Numbered from the stretch's first letter, positions 11,741 through 24,390 are shown. The stretch is 64,000 nucleotides of DNA from Theocolax elegans (GCA_026168455.1 CM047430.1:70595044-70659043), one strand, 5' to 3'. Numbers and translations are program-made. Notes: generated by a model not told the origin, from the letters alone.

Positions 11741-11937
11741 TACATATTTTATTGTAAAATATTGTAATGTCTGGAGTTAATAAATAAATAAATAAATAAA
11801 ATTATACGTTTGAATGGTTTTAAATATAGAAAAGTAGATTTATCAATTAGCTCTGTCAGAGATTAATTTTTAATAAAAATTGTAAACGAAAGAAAATTTG
11901 TGATAAATATTTTAATACATTTTATATGTGCGTTATA

Positions 11938-12506
11938 CACTGAGAAAAAACTGCATAGCAATATTTACTAAAAAATTTAGTAAAGTACAATATAAGTAAT
12001 ACAACCTGATTATTTTATTAATTTCACTATACTATAGCTGAATTATTTATAAACGTATACTTAAATCAACCAACTTTTTTTGAACAATGGGTCCAGTTAA
12101 TATATTGATATTCGATTGTATTTTTTACTATAATTCGCTTAGTTAAATTTACTATTTAGAAATACTTAATACAACCCTAATTTCTTAAAAATATTTACAA
12201 TTAAAATTTTGTTACTTTTACAATATATTATTGCAGTATCATTATTACACAATGCAATATTGTTAAATATACTATGTTTTTAAAGTATGTTTAAATAAAA
12301 TTTTGTATTGATACTAATTAATATGTGGTACAATGAACTATATATTAAAAGAGAATTGACGGATTCAATGGTAAATATAGGTACTATTTCTACAAATATT
12401 ATTACCCATGTATACAATAACTGAATTCCTTTATACAAATTTCGAAATAAGTTCGTCAGTGTAGTGTTTGTCGTCGAAGGACATGGACGTACAACAAAGT
12501 GTAGAG
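11938..12506. other. Unique AT-rich spacer between the duplicated units
   Basis: About 570 bp with no match to the flanking units. It contains a small perfect hairpin (TTTACTAAA 11964-11972 with TTTAGTAAA 11976-11984). A minus-strand open frame at 12280-12519 runs across the duplication junction and has no recognisable domain. Confidence 0.6.
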
Positions 12507-13126
12507 ATTTTTTAAACAAACTATATTATTATAAAATTTTATTTAAATTTTTTGGACAGTTTATATGTCACATAACTTATTAATAATTAATTAATTATGA
12601 GGACTTCGTATTCTGATTTTTTTCCATAATGGACTTACTGAGGATATCTCAGAAACCATTTCATCGAATAGACTGAAATTTTAACAGTAACATTTAAATA
12701 TGATTTTAATCCACTTGAGTGGAACAGACTGTGTTAAAATTGTAATAAAAAATTATTCTTATCAAATTATTTTAAAATTCAAAAATTGTGTAAAAAATAG
12801 CTGAATCATTTCTTTAAATAAATATTTAGACTTTTATTGAAACTCTGTACCATTCAAGTGGATTAAAATAATATTTAAAAGTTACTGTTAAAATTTCAGC
12901 CTATTGGATAAAGTGTTGGATTATGGACAAAAATCAGAATACGGAGTATCAAAATTAATTGAGATATTTATGTGACATATAAATTGGTCAAAAAATTTTA
13001 AATAAATGTTATTAATAATACAATTTACTTCAAAAATTAAGAAATGTTTTCCACTGTTATAAAAAATCATTAATTGTTAAAATTGAATATTTTATTTTCA
13101 ATTTTAACACAGGTTTGTCCCCTTAA
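12507..13126. mobile_element. Family 2 foldback element, copy B, left end missing
   Basis: Carries the element from about 90 bp inside its left arm to its right end, with TTAA at 13123-13126. It lacks the left terminal inverted repeat and left TTAA because the duplicated segment begins within the element. It therefore reached this place by segmental duplication, not by transposition. Confidence 0.85.
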
Positions 13127-14071
13127 AACACAATCACATTTGTAACTTTAACGGATAAATATATAAGTATTCTAACGGTATACCAAAGTTCATATATACA
13201 CATTTATATACATATTTGTGTATGTGCGGAAAATAAATTTTATACAACATCCGAAACTTGACCTCAAGTGCTCAAGTGTAAGTATACAAGATAAACTGAA
13301 AAACGTTATCCTAACACATGATCAGAGTGCGAATTGAATAAACGTGACGGCTCCTCTCTTTATATCCCTCCCTCTCTAAATGTTTAATTGAAAATGTGTA
13401 CGATTTTTCGGTCGGCTTGATCGCTTTGATGCCGAACAATTAGAAAGATCCAAGGCGAAGATGTTTATCGCGTTTGGTAATCTCGAAACGCTGGAAATCG
13501 CTTTCGGACAAAGTAGGTAAAGCTTTCACGATTTGCGCGCGGCGTGAAAACACGACTGAACCGCGCGAGAGTCGGTGCTCCCTCGGCCCCGTATTAGTTT
13601 CGCATCGTACCGAGGCTTCATCTCGCGAAAGAGGATCAGGCCGACCGGAGGAAAAGGTCGAGCGAAATCGTGGCGCTTTGTCGAGCTACCTCCTACATAT
13701 ATACATACATACATACATATATATACACACACAATCGGAGACATATATGGCTGTTATGATGATTTTTAATTTTTAATCTTGTCAAAAATTTATTTGTAAC
13801 TTTAGTAACTATTTAATGAGTCAACTATTCTATCGTATTGCAATTTTTATAGTTACTTTAACTATACATTGCGTACTCGACTAAAATAAACAATAAAAAC
13901 TGCAGTTTAAAAAAATACAATTCCGTTACAAGATAATTCTTTTATTATACGTTTGAATGGTTTTAAATATAGAAAAATAGTTTTATCAATTAGCTTTAAC
14001 TTTTAATAAAAATTGTAAAAGAAAGAAAATTTGTGATAAATATTTTAATACATTTTATATATGTGCGTTAT
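12507..14071. repeat. Segmental duplication, unit B (empty site)
   Basis: Direct repeat of 9360-11937 lacking the LINE fragment. The LINE target is intact at 13944-13948 (ATTAT in its original context). Differences from unit A are few, for example AGG/AG near 13519 and small changes in A/T homopolymers; divergence rises after about 13960. The copy starts inside the foldback element's left arm and ends in GTGCGTTATA, as unit A does at 11937. Confidence 0.92.
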
Positions 14072-17000
14072 ATTTCAAAAATTGGCATACAATCTATATG
14101 TTTTACATTATACTAATAAAATAACGTGTACAATTTTTGAAAACAAATGAATTTTTTTCATTCAGAAATCAATAGTTTTCCTAACTTATTTTTAGTTATT
14201 GTTAGTGAAACTATATTTTTTCTAGTATAAATAATTATATTTCACGTAGTACTATTAACTGTAAAAAAGTACTTGGAATAGTTGTTGAATATTTGAAATA
14301 GTTGCCGTAATTGATACATATATAGTTGTAGTTTAGGTAGTTGAAAACAACTAGCAACCTTTGTTTATACATATACATATAAACATTTTTCTATCAAGGG
14401 AAACTACCAAATTTTTTTCGTATATGTGTATATCAATGATTCTAATGTGAAAGTAATAACGAGTAAAATTTGATTTCTCCTTGTTAATTTCCAAAGTTCA
14501 TTCAGTGAGATTTTCATTTATAATAATAATATTGAATTGATTTTTATATATACACGTAATTTTCAATTAAATTTTCATTAGATACACTAGGTGTAACCTA
14601 GTTAATACCAAAAAAGTAAACTGTCAAATCTATTTTTGTGCAGTACATACTCGGTGTATTAAATATAACTAATTTTCCATATGTATAGACTCTAATGCAT
14701 TAAACTCTGTAACCCTTCACTCAATGTGTCATTTATCCCGTACAATTCGAATAAATGCTTGTTTAAATTTAGAAATCGTTGCGGAACACTGAATCGATGG
14801 GAGCTCAATTACTTAATATATATTTAATAAAATGTGTATGTATAATATTTCGAATTCTACGTATTAATAATAAAAGCGATATGTTTATTTAATATATAAT
14901 TCATTTAAAATTCCGACGTAATCGCCGAGTAAAAATATATTCCCGACGACGCGAAGGAAATAAAAGGAGAAACATCCAATAAACTCGAAAATCGGAGGTT
15001 CTTTAAAAAGGAATTACGTGTAGTGGAAAATAAACGTTACGATTAAGACATGAGAATTGTAGAAAATTTTCTGCGATTCTTGGGTCGTACTGCATGCGAG
15101 CGTAGACACGTGGGTCAGGACTGCGCGTGCAGGGCATCCGAATTGGACATTTTTGGGGGACCTTGACCCCACGAGGTCGAGAAATCGCCGTTGCGCTCAC
15201 CATTCGTCTTCAGGTACACGTGGCCTCGGTAAACGAACCGAAAACGAAGTAAGAATATCCATGGGGGACAATATTTCGTTTCCGACGAGCCTTTTCTGGA
15301 CGCTGTTTGCTCTCACTTAGCCGAATTGTTTGTACTAGCTGATTCAAAACTCTTGATTCAAGGTGCTACTTTACTTCGGTCTATCCTTACCGAGGTCAAG
15401 AGATTTAGCGTATACATCCTTTTTATTTTTTTACTGTATTCAAGTGCTACGGCGAAAACTAAAATCATTAATATAGTTTATACTTCTTTTTTTAATAAAT
15501 GTCACGGGTTTCGTCGAGGTGTGCAAAAACATTCAGCGAGCAGCACGATGTCCATAACAAATTTTAACATATTTTAGAGTCAATTATAATTTAAATATGC
15601 TAATTGATTGTCAATCTAAGAAATATTTTCAGACAAATGAAAAAAAAGATATATTCAATTCTTTATTTACATATACTCTTATTATTTTATGTAATATTGT
15701 TTGCTTTATTCTTGTGTACTTAACTACGTGATTAATGATTTTCGAGCGTGAAAAACAATTTTTAACATTCAAATGTCAAATTCATGTAACAATTCGGCAG
15801 CCGTAGCTAATGACTTCCTGTATTCTCATTAGTAATTTAATTAGAAATTAATTATATTTTTTAAAAATATGACACGTAAAAACAAATTCCTTAATTTATA
15901 TAATAAATGAATTGCGCAATAATTTACCTAATCGATTAATTACATTAGATTGACTACTATCGATTACGAGATCAATTATTTATAAATTTTATTAGATGCA
16001 ATCAAAATGCACGATTGTTAAACTGTATTAAATAACGATTTTTCATAAATAAATAATAGAATAATAAATTATTCAAATTGGAAAAAAATTTAATAGGTTC
16101 ATACCGGATGATATCGCGTCCGTGGCATGAAACATTTGCATCGAGAAAAGGAGAAATCCCAGTCCCAACGAAAACGTTGCACGTAAGTTTAAAATTCGAG
16201 AAACGACAATCAAACTGTCGCATTTAAAGATATATAAGAAAAAATTCCTCGGGGAATCACCCGAGTATGCAAAGTACCTTGCATTCAAAGTTAATCGCGA
16301 TTACGAGATCAATTATCGGGAGAATGGATAAACCAATTTTTAATTACTTCGTTCGAGTTCATATTTAATTTTCCTCGTACGCTTTCACCGAAATTCTTTG
16401 GAAATGTGACAAAATAGTAAGGTAAAACACAATTTTGAAACTTTTATTTCTCTACATACGTAAGAAAGTGAAGTCCAACCTCCAGATCTTGATGACTTTC
16501 ACATTTTTATTAAAATGTTTAATAACGAGAATGAACAAAAAAAACGATGATAAGTGTACTGTTGGTATGTGAATAAAATACGAAAGTGTTATTAAAATAC
16601 ACCGATGGTTGATTAAGGTTAACACTCGTGATAAATGGATGCACAAAAAAGTAACTCGTCGATGACGAAACTCGAATTTTTTCTTCTATTGCGAGGACAT
16701 ATATACTCGTTCTGTATACCGTTGCGTACAAAAAAAAAATTATAAAATTTGCAAATCAAATCTTTGACGTTGCGCGTACAGTGTGTATGTGAAAATAATC
16801 GACGCAAAGTAAATAGCATTTATTTACACAACCGTACAAAAGTGAAAAATGACGTAATATTTAGAAATATTTATTTTATCCTCGTTAAGAAAATTTGTTT
16901 TTTTCGTTCGCGTCGTGTTATAAGCATTGTAACGTCAAAGGTATAAAAAATATTGAAAAGACAACTCGCATCAATCTTATTCGCAGTGTATAGCGTATGT

Positions 17001-19061
17001 GTAGATTAATAATATATTATACAGTTTACAGAAGGATCTAGCGAAATTCGTCAAGCGTAAAAAGTAGTCGTCGCAATAATCGGCGTTTACTCGTATACAC
17101 TCGAGGCATTTCTCTTTAGATTAGGGTAACGCCTACGCGAGAAAAGGCGCGCACATGTGTCACCCGAGGCTGTTTCATCGATTTCTCGCGCATCTCTCTT
17201 TCTCTCCCCTGTTTGTCACGCTCTCGAGAGCATAAACATCCCTGGTACGCTTCCGAGACTATAATCCTAAGTATAAGCAACCGTCGTGTACTCGTATGAT
17301 ACGTACAGTGCGTACTGGGTTTGTGTATACGAGGGCACGCATTAAGCGTAACTACAACAACACCATACGTATATACACGTGCACGCTTCTCTCCTTTCGC
17401 TTTCTCATTCTACTCGTAGGATTTTTTTTAAATTTCCTTCTTGGTTGTTATGTATACGCGTATGTATCTCTTTCTCGTCTTAATTGGTTTGTACAATTTT
17501 TTTATTTCATTCGTGCGTCGCGCGTTAACGGAACTCGATCGACGACTCTATATTCTTTTTGTTTTATGTTTTTTTTTTTTTCAATTTTTACGTTTACGCC
17601 GCGCAGTATACGACCTTAATCACACAGACAACATTTAAAATAAGACGATGAATTTATGGTATTCCACATCTAATTTGGTAACGATTCTCAACCAATTTCA
17701 CCAACAAGATCGCGATCCGATCTCGATCGATTTTTCACCAATCACGGATAGTATTAATCGAAGATCGTCGGAGAAATGAGGGGAAAGGAGAAGCATATCG
17801 GAGAAGCGATCGGTAAGACGTCAACGGTGTAGAGGAATTTGTGACTTACTCGACGATTCTCATCGCGTGTGAGAAAGAGAAGCTCGAGCCTTCTTCTTCG
17901 GGGTCCCCGATGGCGCAAACACGTCTCACACCGAGATAATCCGCGCTGGTTTTCAGGCTCTCTCGCCCACGCCCTCCGTGCTCGCAAACCCACGGAATTT
18001 CAACGAGATGAAAGGTCGTGACCACTGCCCGGATGGATCTCGCGAAAAATAAGAAGAACGAGTTACATTTTCTTGTTGTACCGTGGTTAACCTACCGTCA
18101 GCGGGCTTATTACCTTTGATAAATCCTCGCTTTCTTTCCTTTTCCTTTTGCTTTTCTTTTCTTTTCTTTTCTTGCGGTTACATCATTCTTTCAACACCCT
18201 CGAACACGATTTTTCATCTGCTAAACGTAACTGTGGGCACGGTTAAATTGTTATTATACACGTGTTAGATTTAACAAGACGGCCTGGCTGCTAAAATTTT
18301 AATATACGTGTATGATTCAATGCTTTTGTAACCGTTACCTTCAACGTTTCTTTCTTGCTGCTGTCTCTGACAATTTAAATTTAAATATTTGTCGCCGAAA
18401 TCTATTTTATCAAACGGCTACAATCTGTACGATCTGTTGAACCAATATGATAACCACAACCGATTTGGGAAGTTCGGTTACGTATCCTTCATTAATAAAT
18501 CAACTAGATCAAGTTATTGATTACTAATTACATGTACAAATTAGTATCATGAAAGATAATGCTAATTAAGTGGCGATGATCCTGACAGGCTTTGTACATT
18601 CTTAAGGAAATAATTCATTTGTTCTTCAAACATTATTTTAGTATTTGGATCTTTCAATATATGGTATCCCAATATTCATCCTTATCACCTGGTCATCTTC
18701 TGCGCGGATAGAAATGTTTTATAAAATGTCGCTACATGTTTTGAATAAAAATTGTGGTGCTAATAAGTTTAAAAATCTGAAATAAAACGCAATGCTCGAG
18801 TGTCTGTGTATGGTAACAATTACTATCCAACATGGTTAAAATTTTAATCTGATTCTCAATTTTTATGTAAAATTCTGGAGAAACATTACATAACCTTGCA
18901 TACGTTACCTTTTTACCCTGTACATTTGACTTAATATTATTCATCTTTTATTTTTTTCCGTATATGGAACATTTTAAAAAGACAATATTTTCCAAGGTTT
19001 AAATACATTTTAAATTTTTAATATTATCCATCTATTATCTTCGTCCACACATTTATTATTA
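14072..19061. other. Unique non-coding stretch
   Basis: No gene supported. 14072-14990 and 15580-17000 are AT-rich; 15000-15310 and 17040-18070 are richer in CpG. GATTACGAGATCAATTAT occurs twice (near 15963 and 16300). A TTTTC pentanucleotide run lies at about 18150-18172. Open frames here are short, T-rich or low-complexity, with no recognisable domain. Confidence 0.6.
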
Positions 19062-19069
19062 TTAAGAAA

Positions 19070-19166
19070 GTAGTATTTGTCGATGTTGGCGAACAAAATG
19101 CAATAATTATTAAGTAATTAGCAACGTTTCGATGGATCCCCTCCATGCTCGTCAAAGCAATACTAT
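19070..19166 (-). ncRNA. Hammerhead-ribozyme-like motif, left arm of family 1 copy 2
   Basis: Read on the minus strand: TAGTATTGC (19165-19157) can pair with ACAAATACTA (19080-19071) as stem I. The first core reads TTGACGAG (19155-19148) in place of CTGATGAG. Stem II is ATGGA/TCCAT around a GGGGA loop (19146-19132). The second core is an intact CGAAAC ending at 19126. Stem III is GTTG (19125-19122) with CAAC (19088-19085), and the cleavage triplet is AUC (19084-19082). This is the type I arrangement, with both ends in stem I. The C-to-T change at the first core base should impair catalysis. Confidence 0.4.
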
Positions 19167-19320
19167 AATATATCGTTGTGCTTGTTTACACGTGTTAATT
19201 TTTTATTCGTTTAATTTATTAATTTTTTTATTATTATGATAAACAAAGAAAAAAAATGAAGGAAGAGCACCTGATCAGAAATACTATATTATCGCGTTAA
19301 ATATATAAAATCTGACGAAA

Positions 19321-19400
19321 TAGTAATGCCTGATGAGGTTGGAGTAGATCCATTGCAAATGTGGCCAATTTTTTGTTTACCAACATCGACAAATACTACT
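19321..19400 (+). ncRNA. Hammerhead-ribozyme-like motif, right arm of family 1 copy 2
   Basis: An intact CTGATGAG at 19330-19337 is followed by a short stem II (TGGA 19340-19343 with TCCA 19349-19352). The second core is damaged: GCAAAT at 19355-19360 where GAAAC is expected. CAAC plus the AUC triplet follow at 19381-19387, and TAGTA (19321-19325) can pair with the TACTA that closes stem I (19394-19398). The left arm keeps the second core and this arm keeps the first, so their common ancestor would have had both. Confidence 0.4.
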
Positions 19401-19407
19401 ATCTTAA

Positions 19408-22400
19408 TTAAAAGTTTTTAATTATTGATAGAAAGAAAAAAGTATATCAATTTTTAATTACACGATGAGAACACTGCGTTCTGTATAATACGGTACCATT
19501 TTTTTAAGTGTCAATTAACTATGTTAATTTCCTAGTGAAAAATGAACATTTTGAAATGTAATTATGTTTTTGACGTTAATTACGGTGTTATTCGTCATTT
19601 TTGGTTTAGATTGGACAATTTTTAGACGGAAAATGTTTAAAAACTGCTTTGATTTCTATAAAGATTGATTATTAGATTAATCAATTTGACAATTAGCAGC
19701 TTAAACTATCCTACTATGTGTTTATAAAAAAAAAAGAGTAAAAAATAGCGTATTCCATGCACGCGTTAAGCAACTCTCTTTAGCCCAAATAAATGGACGA
19801 GTTAAATCTGCTAGATTAAAACTCGCTCGCGAAGGTATCGTTATTGCAAAGACAGTGAAGAAATCGATTCTCCATCATGGAGAAAGGGATCCTCGAGTGT
19901 AATGTGACAAAAATTAGGCTAAACATACGTTCGCGATTCCGCTCGTGGATAAAATACATGGACGTGAACGACAGTTGCGAATAACTGGGACAAGGCTCTT
20001 GGTTACACGTTACACGTGGTTCACGGTGTTTATGCGAGGGTTCACGAGCAACCGAGATATTTTTATGTTCAAGGAAAACCTCCTGTAACGATTCTGCTTG
20101 ACGCGGAATGCCGATTTTATTCGTTTAACGAGTTAGGCGCGGACAGCCGGTACAATGAGATAGATACATGTCAAAATGTTACTAGGTTCTCGATCGATAC
20201 GGTCGATCGGCAATAACGTAATCGATGGGGAATCTTATACGTAAGGTATTGCGTAGGTGTACATATATATACATATACATTACGCGTTTTCACGTAAGGT
20301 CAAATAAATCGTGTAAGTTTATGTTACCGATTTTTTTGAGTTTAACGAAAACAACGATTAATATTGTTTTTAACTATTACAGTCATTTCGAGTATACAGT
20401 ATTTGTTACAATCGAAGAGAGTGCATTCCGCGAACAATCCAATTCTACGTTAGAAAGTAAAATGTATATTTGATTCGATAACGCTTAAAGCTGATTCGGA
20501 ATATCCGGTTTCCGGCACCTATAATCTCCCATTAAACATCGTAGACCCGTAAATAAAGGAACGATACAATCGAACGATATAAATGCACCACACGGTAATA
20601 AACAATATTTAAAATATCACTCGCAGTTTTCGTTAATTCGCGCATTAAATCAAAGTTAATTTGTAACGATCGTCGCGACGATCCTCCCGTTAATATAACT
20701 CGGGAACTAAAAGTGCAAAGTCCTCAAAAGTGAACTAAAGGATTTAAAGTTGAAAGTCGAGTAACTCGAGGGATAAAAGAAGCTGAGCATGCACACACCA
20801 AGACATCGCACAGACGCTGCAGACATAAAGTGTCTAAGATGACAGTTAGGCGGTGGTGGTGGTGGTGGGCCGCTCCTTGAAAATCGATTGGAGCGTCTAG
20901 AAACTTTTGCCGGGTATAAGAAGGTATACGCCCTTCCAGCCTCTCCTGAAACTGGAGAAAATGAACAAGTTGGAAGGAAGATCCCGTGTATATACTATAT
21001 ATGTCGTTATATAGCTTCTTGCGGAAACGTCCGTCGCCTACGCGAGATTTCCTCGATCGAACTTTCTCAACCGTGTGCATCACTGCCAATCGGACCTAGT
21101 CCGAGCAGATTTTTACTTTGACGTATCGCCTTCAAGATAAATCGGCCTGAGAACCTCGATCGCCTCGCTCATTCGAGAATATATAACCGTGAAAAGTGTA
21201 CTCGGTGTAATACTGGTGGTACTTGTCTTTTTTCTTCTTTAGATAAACTTGTCAAACGTAATGAAACTTAGATTATTTCGCATTAAAATAGGCTATCCAC
21301 GCATTACCGGTTAATGTTTAGATTAAGCTACATTTCATTAATTTTACGGGATTAAGTGATCGATCTTGTATATTCATATTTCCAGTGCCTCGTATTTTTC
21401 TTAATGAAATATTGTTATGAATAAAATAACTTTTTCTTTCGCTTTTTAGTTTATCAAGGTCTAACTTAAAAATTCTATTATCTTACTGACGGGGAGTAAT
21501 AAATGAACGTCGGAGGTAAAAGTGTAAAACAAATTTAAATAAAAATTTTGAATTATTAAACGAAAGGTCGCAGGTATATATAAGTTTAAAATAAATGGAT
21601 GGCAATGACCATTGCCTCGAATGGACTAAAGATTTAAAGTCATGAATTTCCTAAAGATCTAATTAAATTCTAAACAACTAACTGTACAGGATGAACTTGA
21701 AGATTTATTCAAGGCTCCCTTGAATAAATGGCTAAATTTAAACTGATCGATCGTATGTATATACAGTGAGATAACGGATCTTTTGTAGATTGTCAATCCA
21801 AGTCTAAATTATTTCAAATTCCCGTCGAAAAGTCAAAATACTTTCTACAGTATTTTTCGCTTAGAAAGATGAAAACGAAACAAAAGTTCAAATACGTGAC
21901 TACTGGCAATGCCGTTCTAAAATTTTGCATATACCACGTAAACCATGGAAACGTTTTCTTAAAGGGGGAAAAAATAGAAATTGAGAGTAAAAACGAGAGA
22001 AAGATATTGAGTCAAAATAAAGAGAAAAAAAAGTCGCAATGGAGGAGAAAATATGGAAATAGTTCGGAATGCGCCTGACAGAGGGAAAGTTAGTCGGCAC
22101 GATTGTGGTCGATTTAGTACGACAACGCGGAGGGTCGAAGAGGCCTCTACGATCATCGACGATTAAAATTAGCATTGCCACAGGCGATTCACGGGGTCGA
22201 TATTGTTTCGATCTTCGAAGGAGAGGGTGGAGAAGGATATAAATTTTCGCGCGCGCGGCGAAAGTTTCCTTTGTATTTCATCCATGTATATATATATATA
22301 TACCCGCGTATATCCGCGCGCGACTTCCCCTCTTTTCACGAGTGGTAGTCCACGGCGCGACATTTCCGTTTCTATTTTTTTATTTCCACCTCTTTGAAAT

Positions 22401-24356
22401 ATCGATACTTTCACTTTTTCGCGCTACTCCCCGATGAAGCTGTGCCGTGAAAAACAAACCGAGAGTTTTATTTTAGCTCACCTGAAATTCCATTAGACCG
22501 GACGGAACGAGTTTGCTTATTTTATGCGCGCGAATCTCGTCTTGATTTAAAGAAATAAAAAAGATATTCAGAAATGTCGGACGGAGTTGGTTATAAGTAA
22601 TATAACTCGTTGCCGATATTTCCCGTGCATACAAACACTTTTACGAGTTGTCGTAAAAAGCAACATTGTGAGCTTGTATCTCTTCCCTCCCGGTTGTTCG
22701 ACGAAAGCTTTTGGCGCTATTATATAGGATTTCAATCAATTATATCCTCTTTTTTAAACTACCGAAATAACAACTGCGTAAATATTAACGACAATAACCC
22801 CTGCGCTAATGAAACATAAAATCCAAGCTACTTTATTCAGAATTAATAATAAAATTCCATTAACGCGGTGGTACAAAAATCTTCCCGAATATACACATAT
22901 ATCCCGAACACGAATTTGACCGACCCCTCTCCGAATTTTATTTGGTACGATCGCCGAGCTCCACGTACGCACAGAGGTAAAACTCAAAGAAATACTAGTT
23001 CCACGGGTTTTAGCTGCAGGGTGTCAAGCTTCGCCCGCGCGACATTACGCAAGTTGCGTTTGCAATTTCATCTTTCACGCTCGTCAAACTATCTGTGTCA
23101 AAAGTGCGCGCGTCGCGTAACGCGCTTGGTTGCCGAGAGTCAACTCCAATTCATCGCCTCGCGTTTGAATAACATTAGCATAATCGATGTAAAACGCCGG
23201 ACTGGGGAGTATGAGTATATATATATACGCGTAATAATAATAATAAAAAGTTGAAATTATTGTTATCGGGCATTGTGTGTATATAAATTACGAGCAGTTG
23301 GAACAACGGGATTGGAATATCTTGCGTGTACCTGGTATGCGCGTGTTTTCGCACCGTGGATTGCTGAATACGAGCGACTGTCACTTTAAATTGTCGAACT
23401 TGCGATATAAAAATTAAACCCGACAAAAGTTACTACGTACTATATCATAATAGAGCGTTTTATTTTCGTTTTTCATTTAATTTTGTCCAAACATTTTTTA
23501 TTCGTATTAGACATATATATATATATATATACATTGAAAACAATCTTTATACGGTCTCGATAAAATATTTATATGGAATATACTTCGAAACAAATATTTG
23601 TTTAAAGCCAATAAGTATTTTGTAAAAACTCAAGTACGTTATCTTTTTTTCAATTCTTGATAAACATTTATTAAATTCGAACACACATGTCATTAGCACT
23701 ATATAGAATGTAATATTTTATTGAATTATTTTATTAAACTAATGAAAAAGAATGAATTACAAGATAATTATTATAAACTGATGAAATAATTAAAAATGAA
23801 AAATAAATTAATGATACCGAGTAGTGTCATATCGTAGAATGATAATAAATAAATATAGGAGAAACGAGTAAAATACACAGATGACAGGTAAATAAATTAA
23901 ATAATATCGATGAATGGACAGTAACGCATGAATGACAATACAAATAAGTAATTTATCGTGACGTATGCGTATATATGTATATATGTATATACGTACGAGT
24001 AATTAAAGAATCGATATAGTAAAATTAAACAAAGTGCCCGTTAGAATGATAAGTATATAGAATCGGATGATGATCGCACGTGTCGTACGGGTTAAAGAGT
24101 TTGCAAAATATCGTCGAGTAACGATGGCCGCGTAATACAACGTGGGTGGGTCTTAAATAGGTGAAGGCAGTACTTGGCACAATGGCCTCTTCGGAAAGGA
24201 GAAAGATCCCGATGCAACAAGTGTTGGCCTACGCATACTTTTACTCGGGTCGTTGATATATAAATAAATTGCGACAATGGAAACCGGCTGGTATATGGGT
24301 TTTACAGCTACGAGCGGGCGAGCGCGCACGAGCAAACCAAACTCACCTTCGGTAAA

Positions 24357-24359
<3 letters not shown>
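19408..24359. other. Unique non-coding stretch
   Basis: No gene supported. It alternates AT-rich blocks with CpG-richer ones (about 19900-20220, 20640-21180, 22080-22440, 22860-23220). A 16 nt palindrome GATCGTCGCGACGATC lies at 20668-20683, a GGT run at about 20850-20868, and TA runs near 22286 and 23514-23532. Open frames such as 20016-20216 and 22868-23254 (+) show no recognisable domain and no clear splice partners. Confidence 0.55.

Positions 24360-24388
<29 letters not shown>
24360..24388. repeat. GA dinucleotide microsatellite
   Basis: Uninterrupted GA run of about 14 units, followed by an imperfect GAGAGACAAAG-type tail. Confidence 0.95.

Positions 24389-24390
<2 letters not shown>

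Larger units (their letters stand above)
10801..11800 (+). mobile_element. 5'-truncated non-LTR retrotransposon (LINE) fragment
   Basis: A 1 kb insertion absent from the otherwise matching unit B. It starts abruptly inside a reverse-transcriptase reading frame and ends in a (TAAA)n tail at about 11780-11800. ATTAT occurs at both junctions (10796-10800 and 11801-11805) and once at the empty site (13944-13948), giving a target-site duplication of at least 5 bp. Truncation at the 5' end, a 3' simple-repeat tail and a short duplication are the marks of target-primed reverse transcription. The coding remnant and a 3' hairpin are listed separately. The clade (Jockey-like, CR1-like or other) cannot be fixed by eye. 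Confidence 0.92.
9360..11937. repeat. Segmental duplication, unit A (with LINE insertion)
   Basis: Matches 12507-14071 in direct orientation with only scattered substitutions and one- or two-base indels. Unit A is about 1.0 kb longer because it contains the LINE fragment at 10801-11800; without it the two units are about 1.58 and 1.56 kb. The left boundary falls inside the family 2 foldback element, about 90 bp in from its left end, so the duplication did not arise by transposition of that element. A GC-richer block at about 10260-10555 is shared by both units. Confidence 0.92.
19062..19407. mobile_element. TTAA-flanked foldback element, family 1, copy 2
   Basis: TTAA lies at both ends (19062-19065, 19404-19407). 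The outer 37 nt of the two ends match at 34 positions when one is reverse-complemented, a better-preserved inverted repeat than in the copy at 6667. Complementarity continues to about 19170 on the left and 19321 on the right, with an AT-rich spacer between. No transposase frame is present. Each arm contains a hammerhead-like motif, listed separately. The spacer is recognisably related to that of the 6.7 kb copy. Confidence 0.78.

Noticed and set aside
13474..13776. 100-codon open frame in duplicated unit B
   Set aside because: The near-identical unit A breaks it with one base near 10378, and its end is translated TACA repeat.
23777..23806. CTGATGA followed by GAAA, hammerhead look-alike
   Set aside because: The intervening sequence is all A/T with no credible stem II, and no stem III or cleavage triplet is in place.
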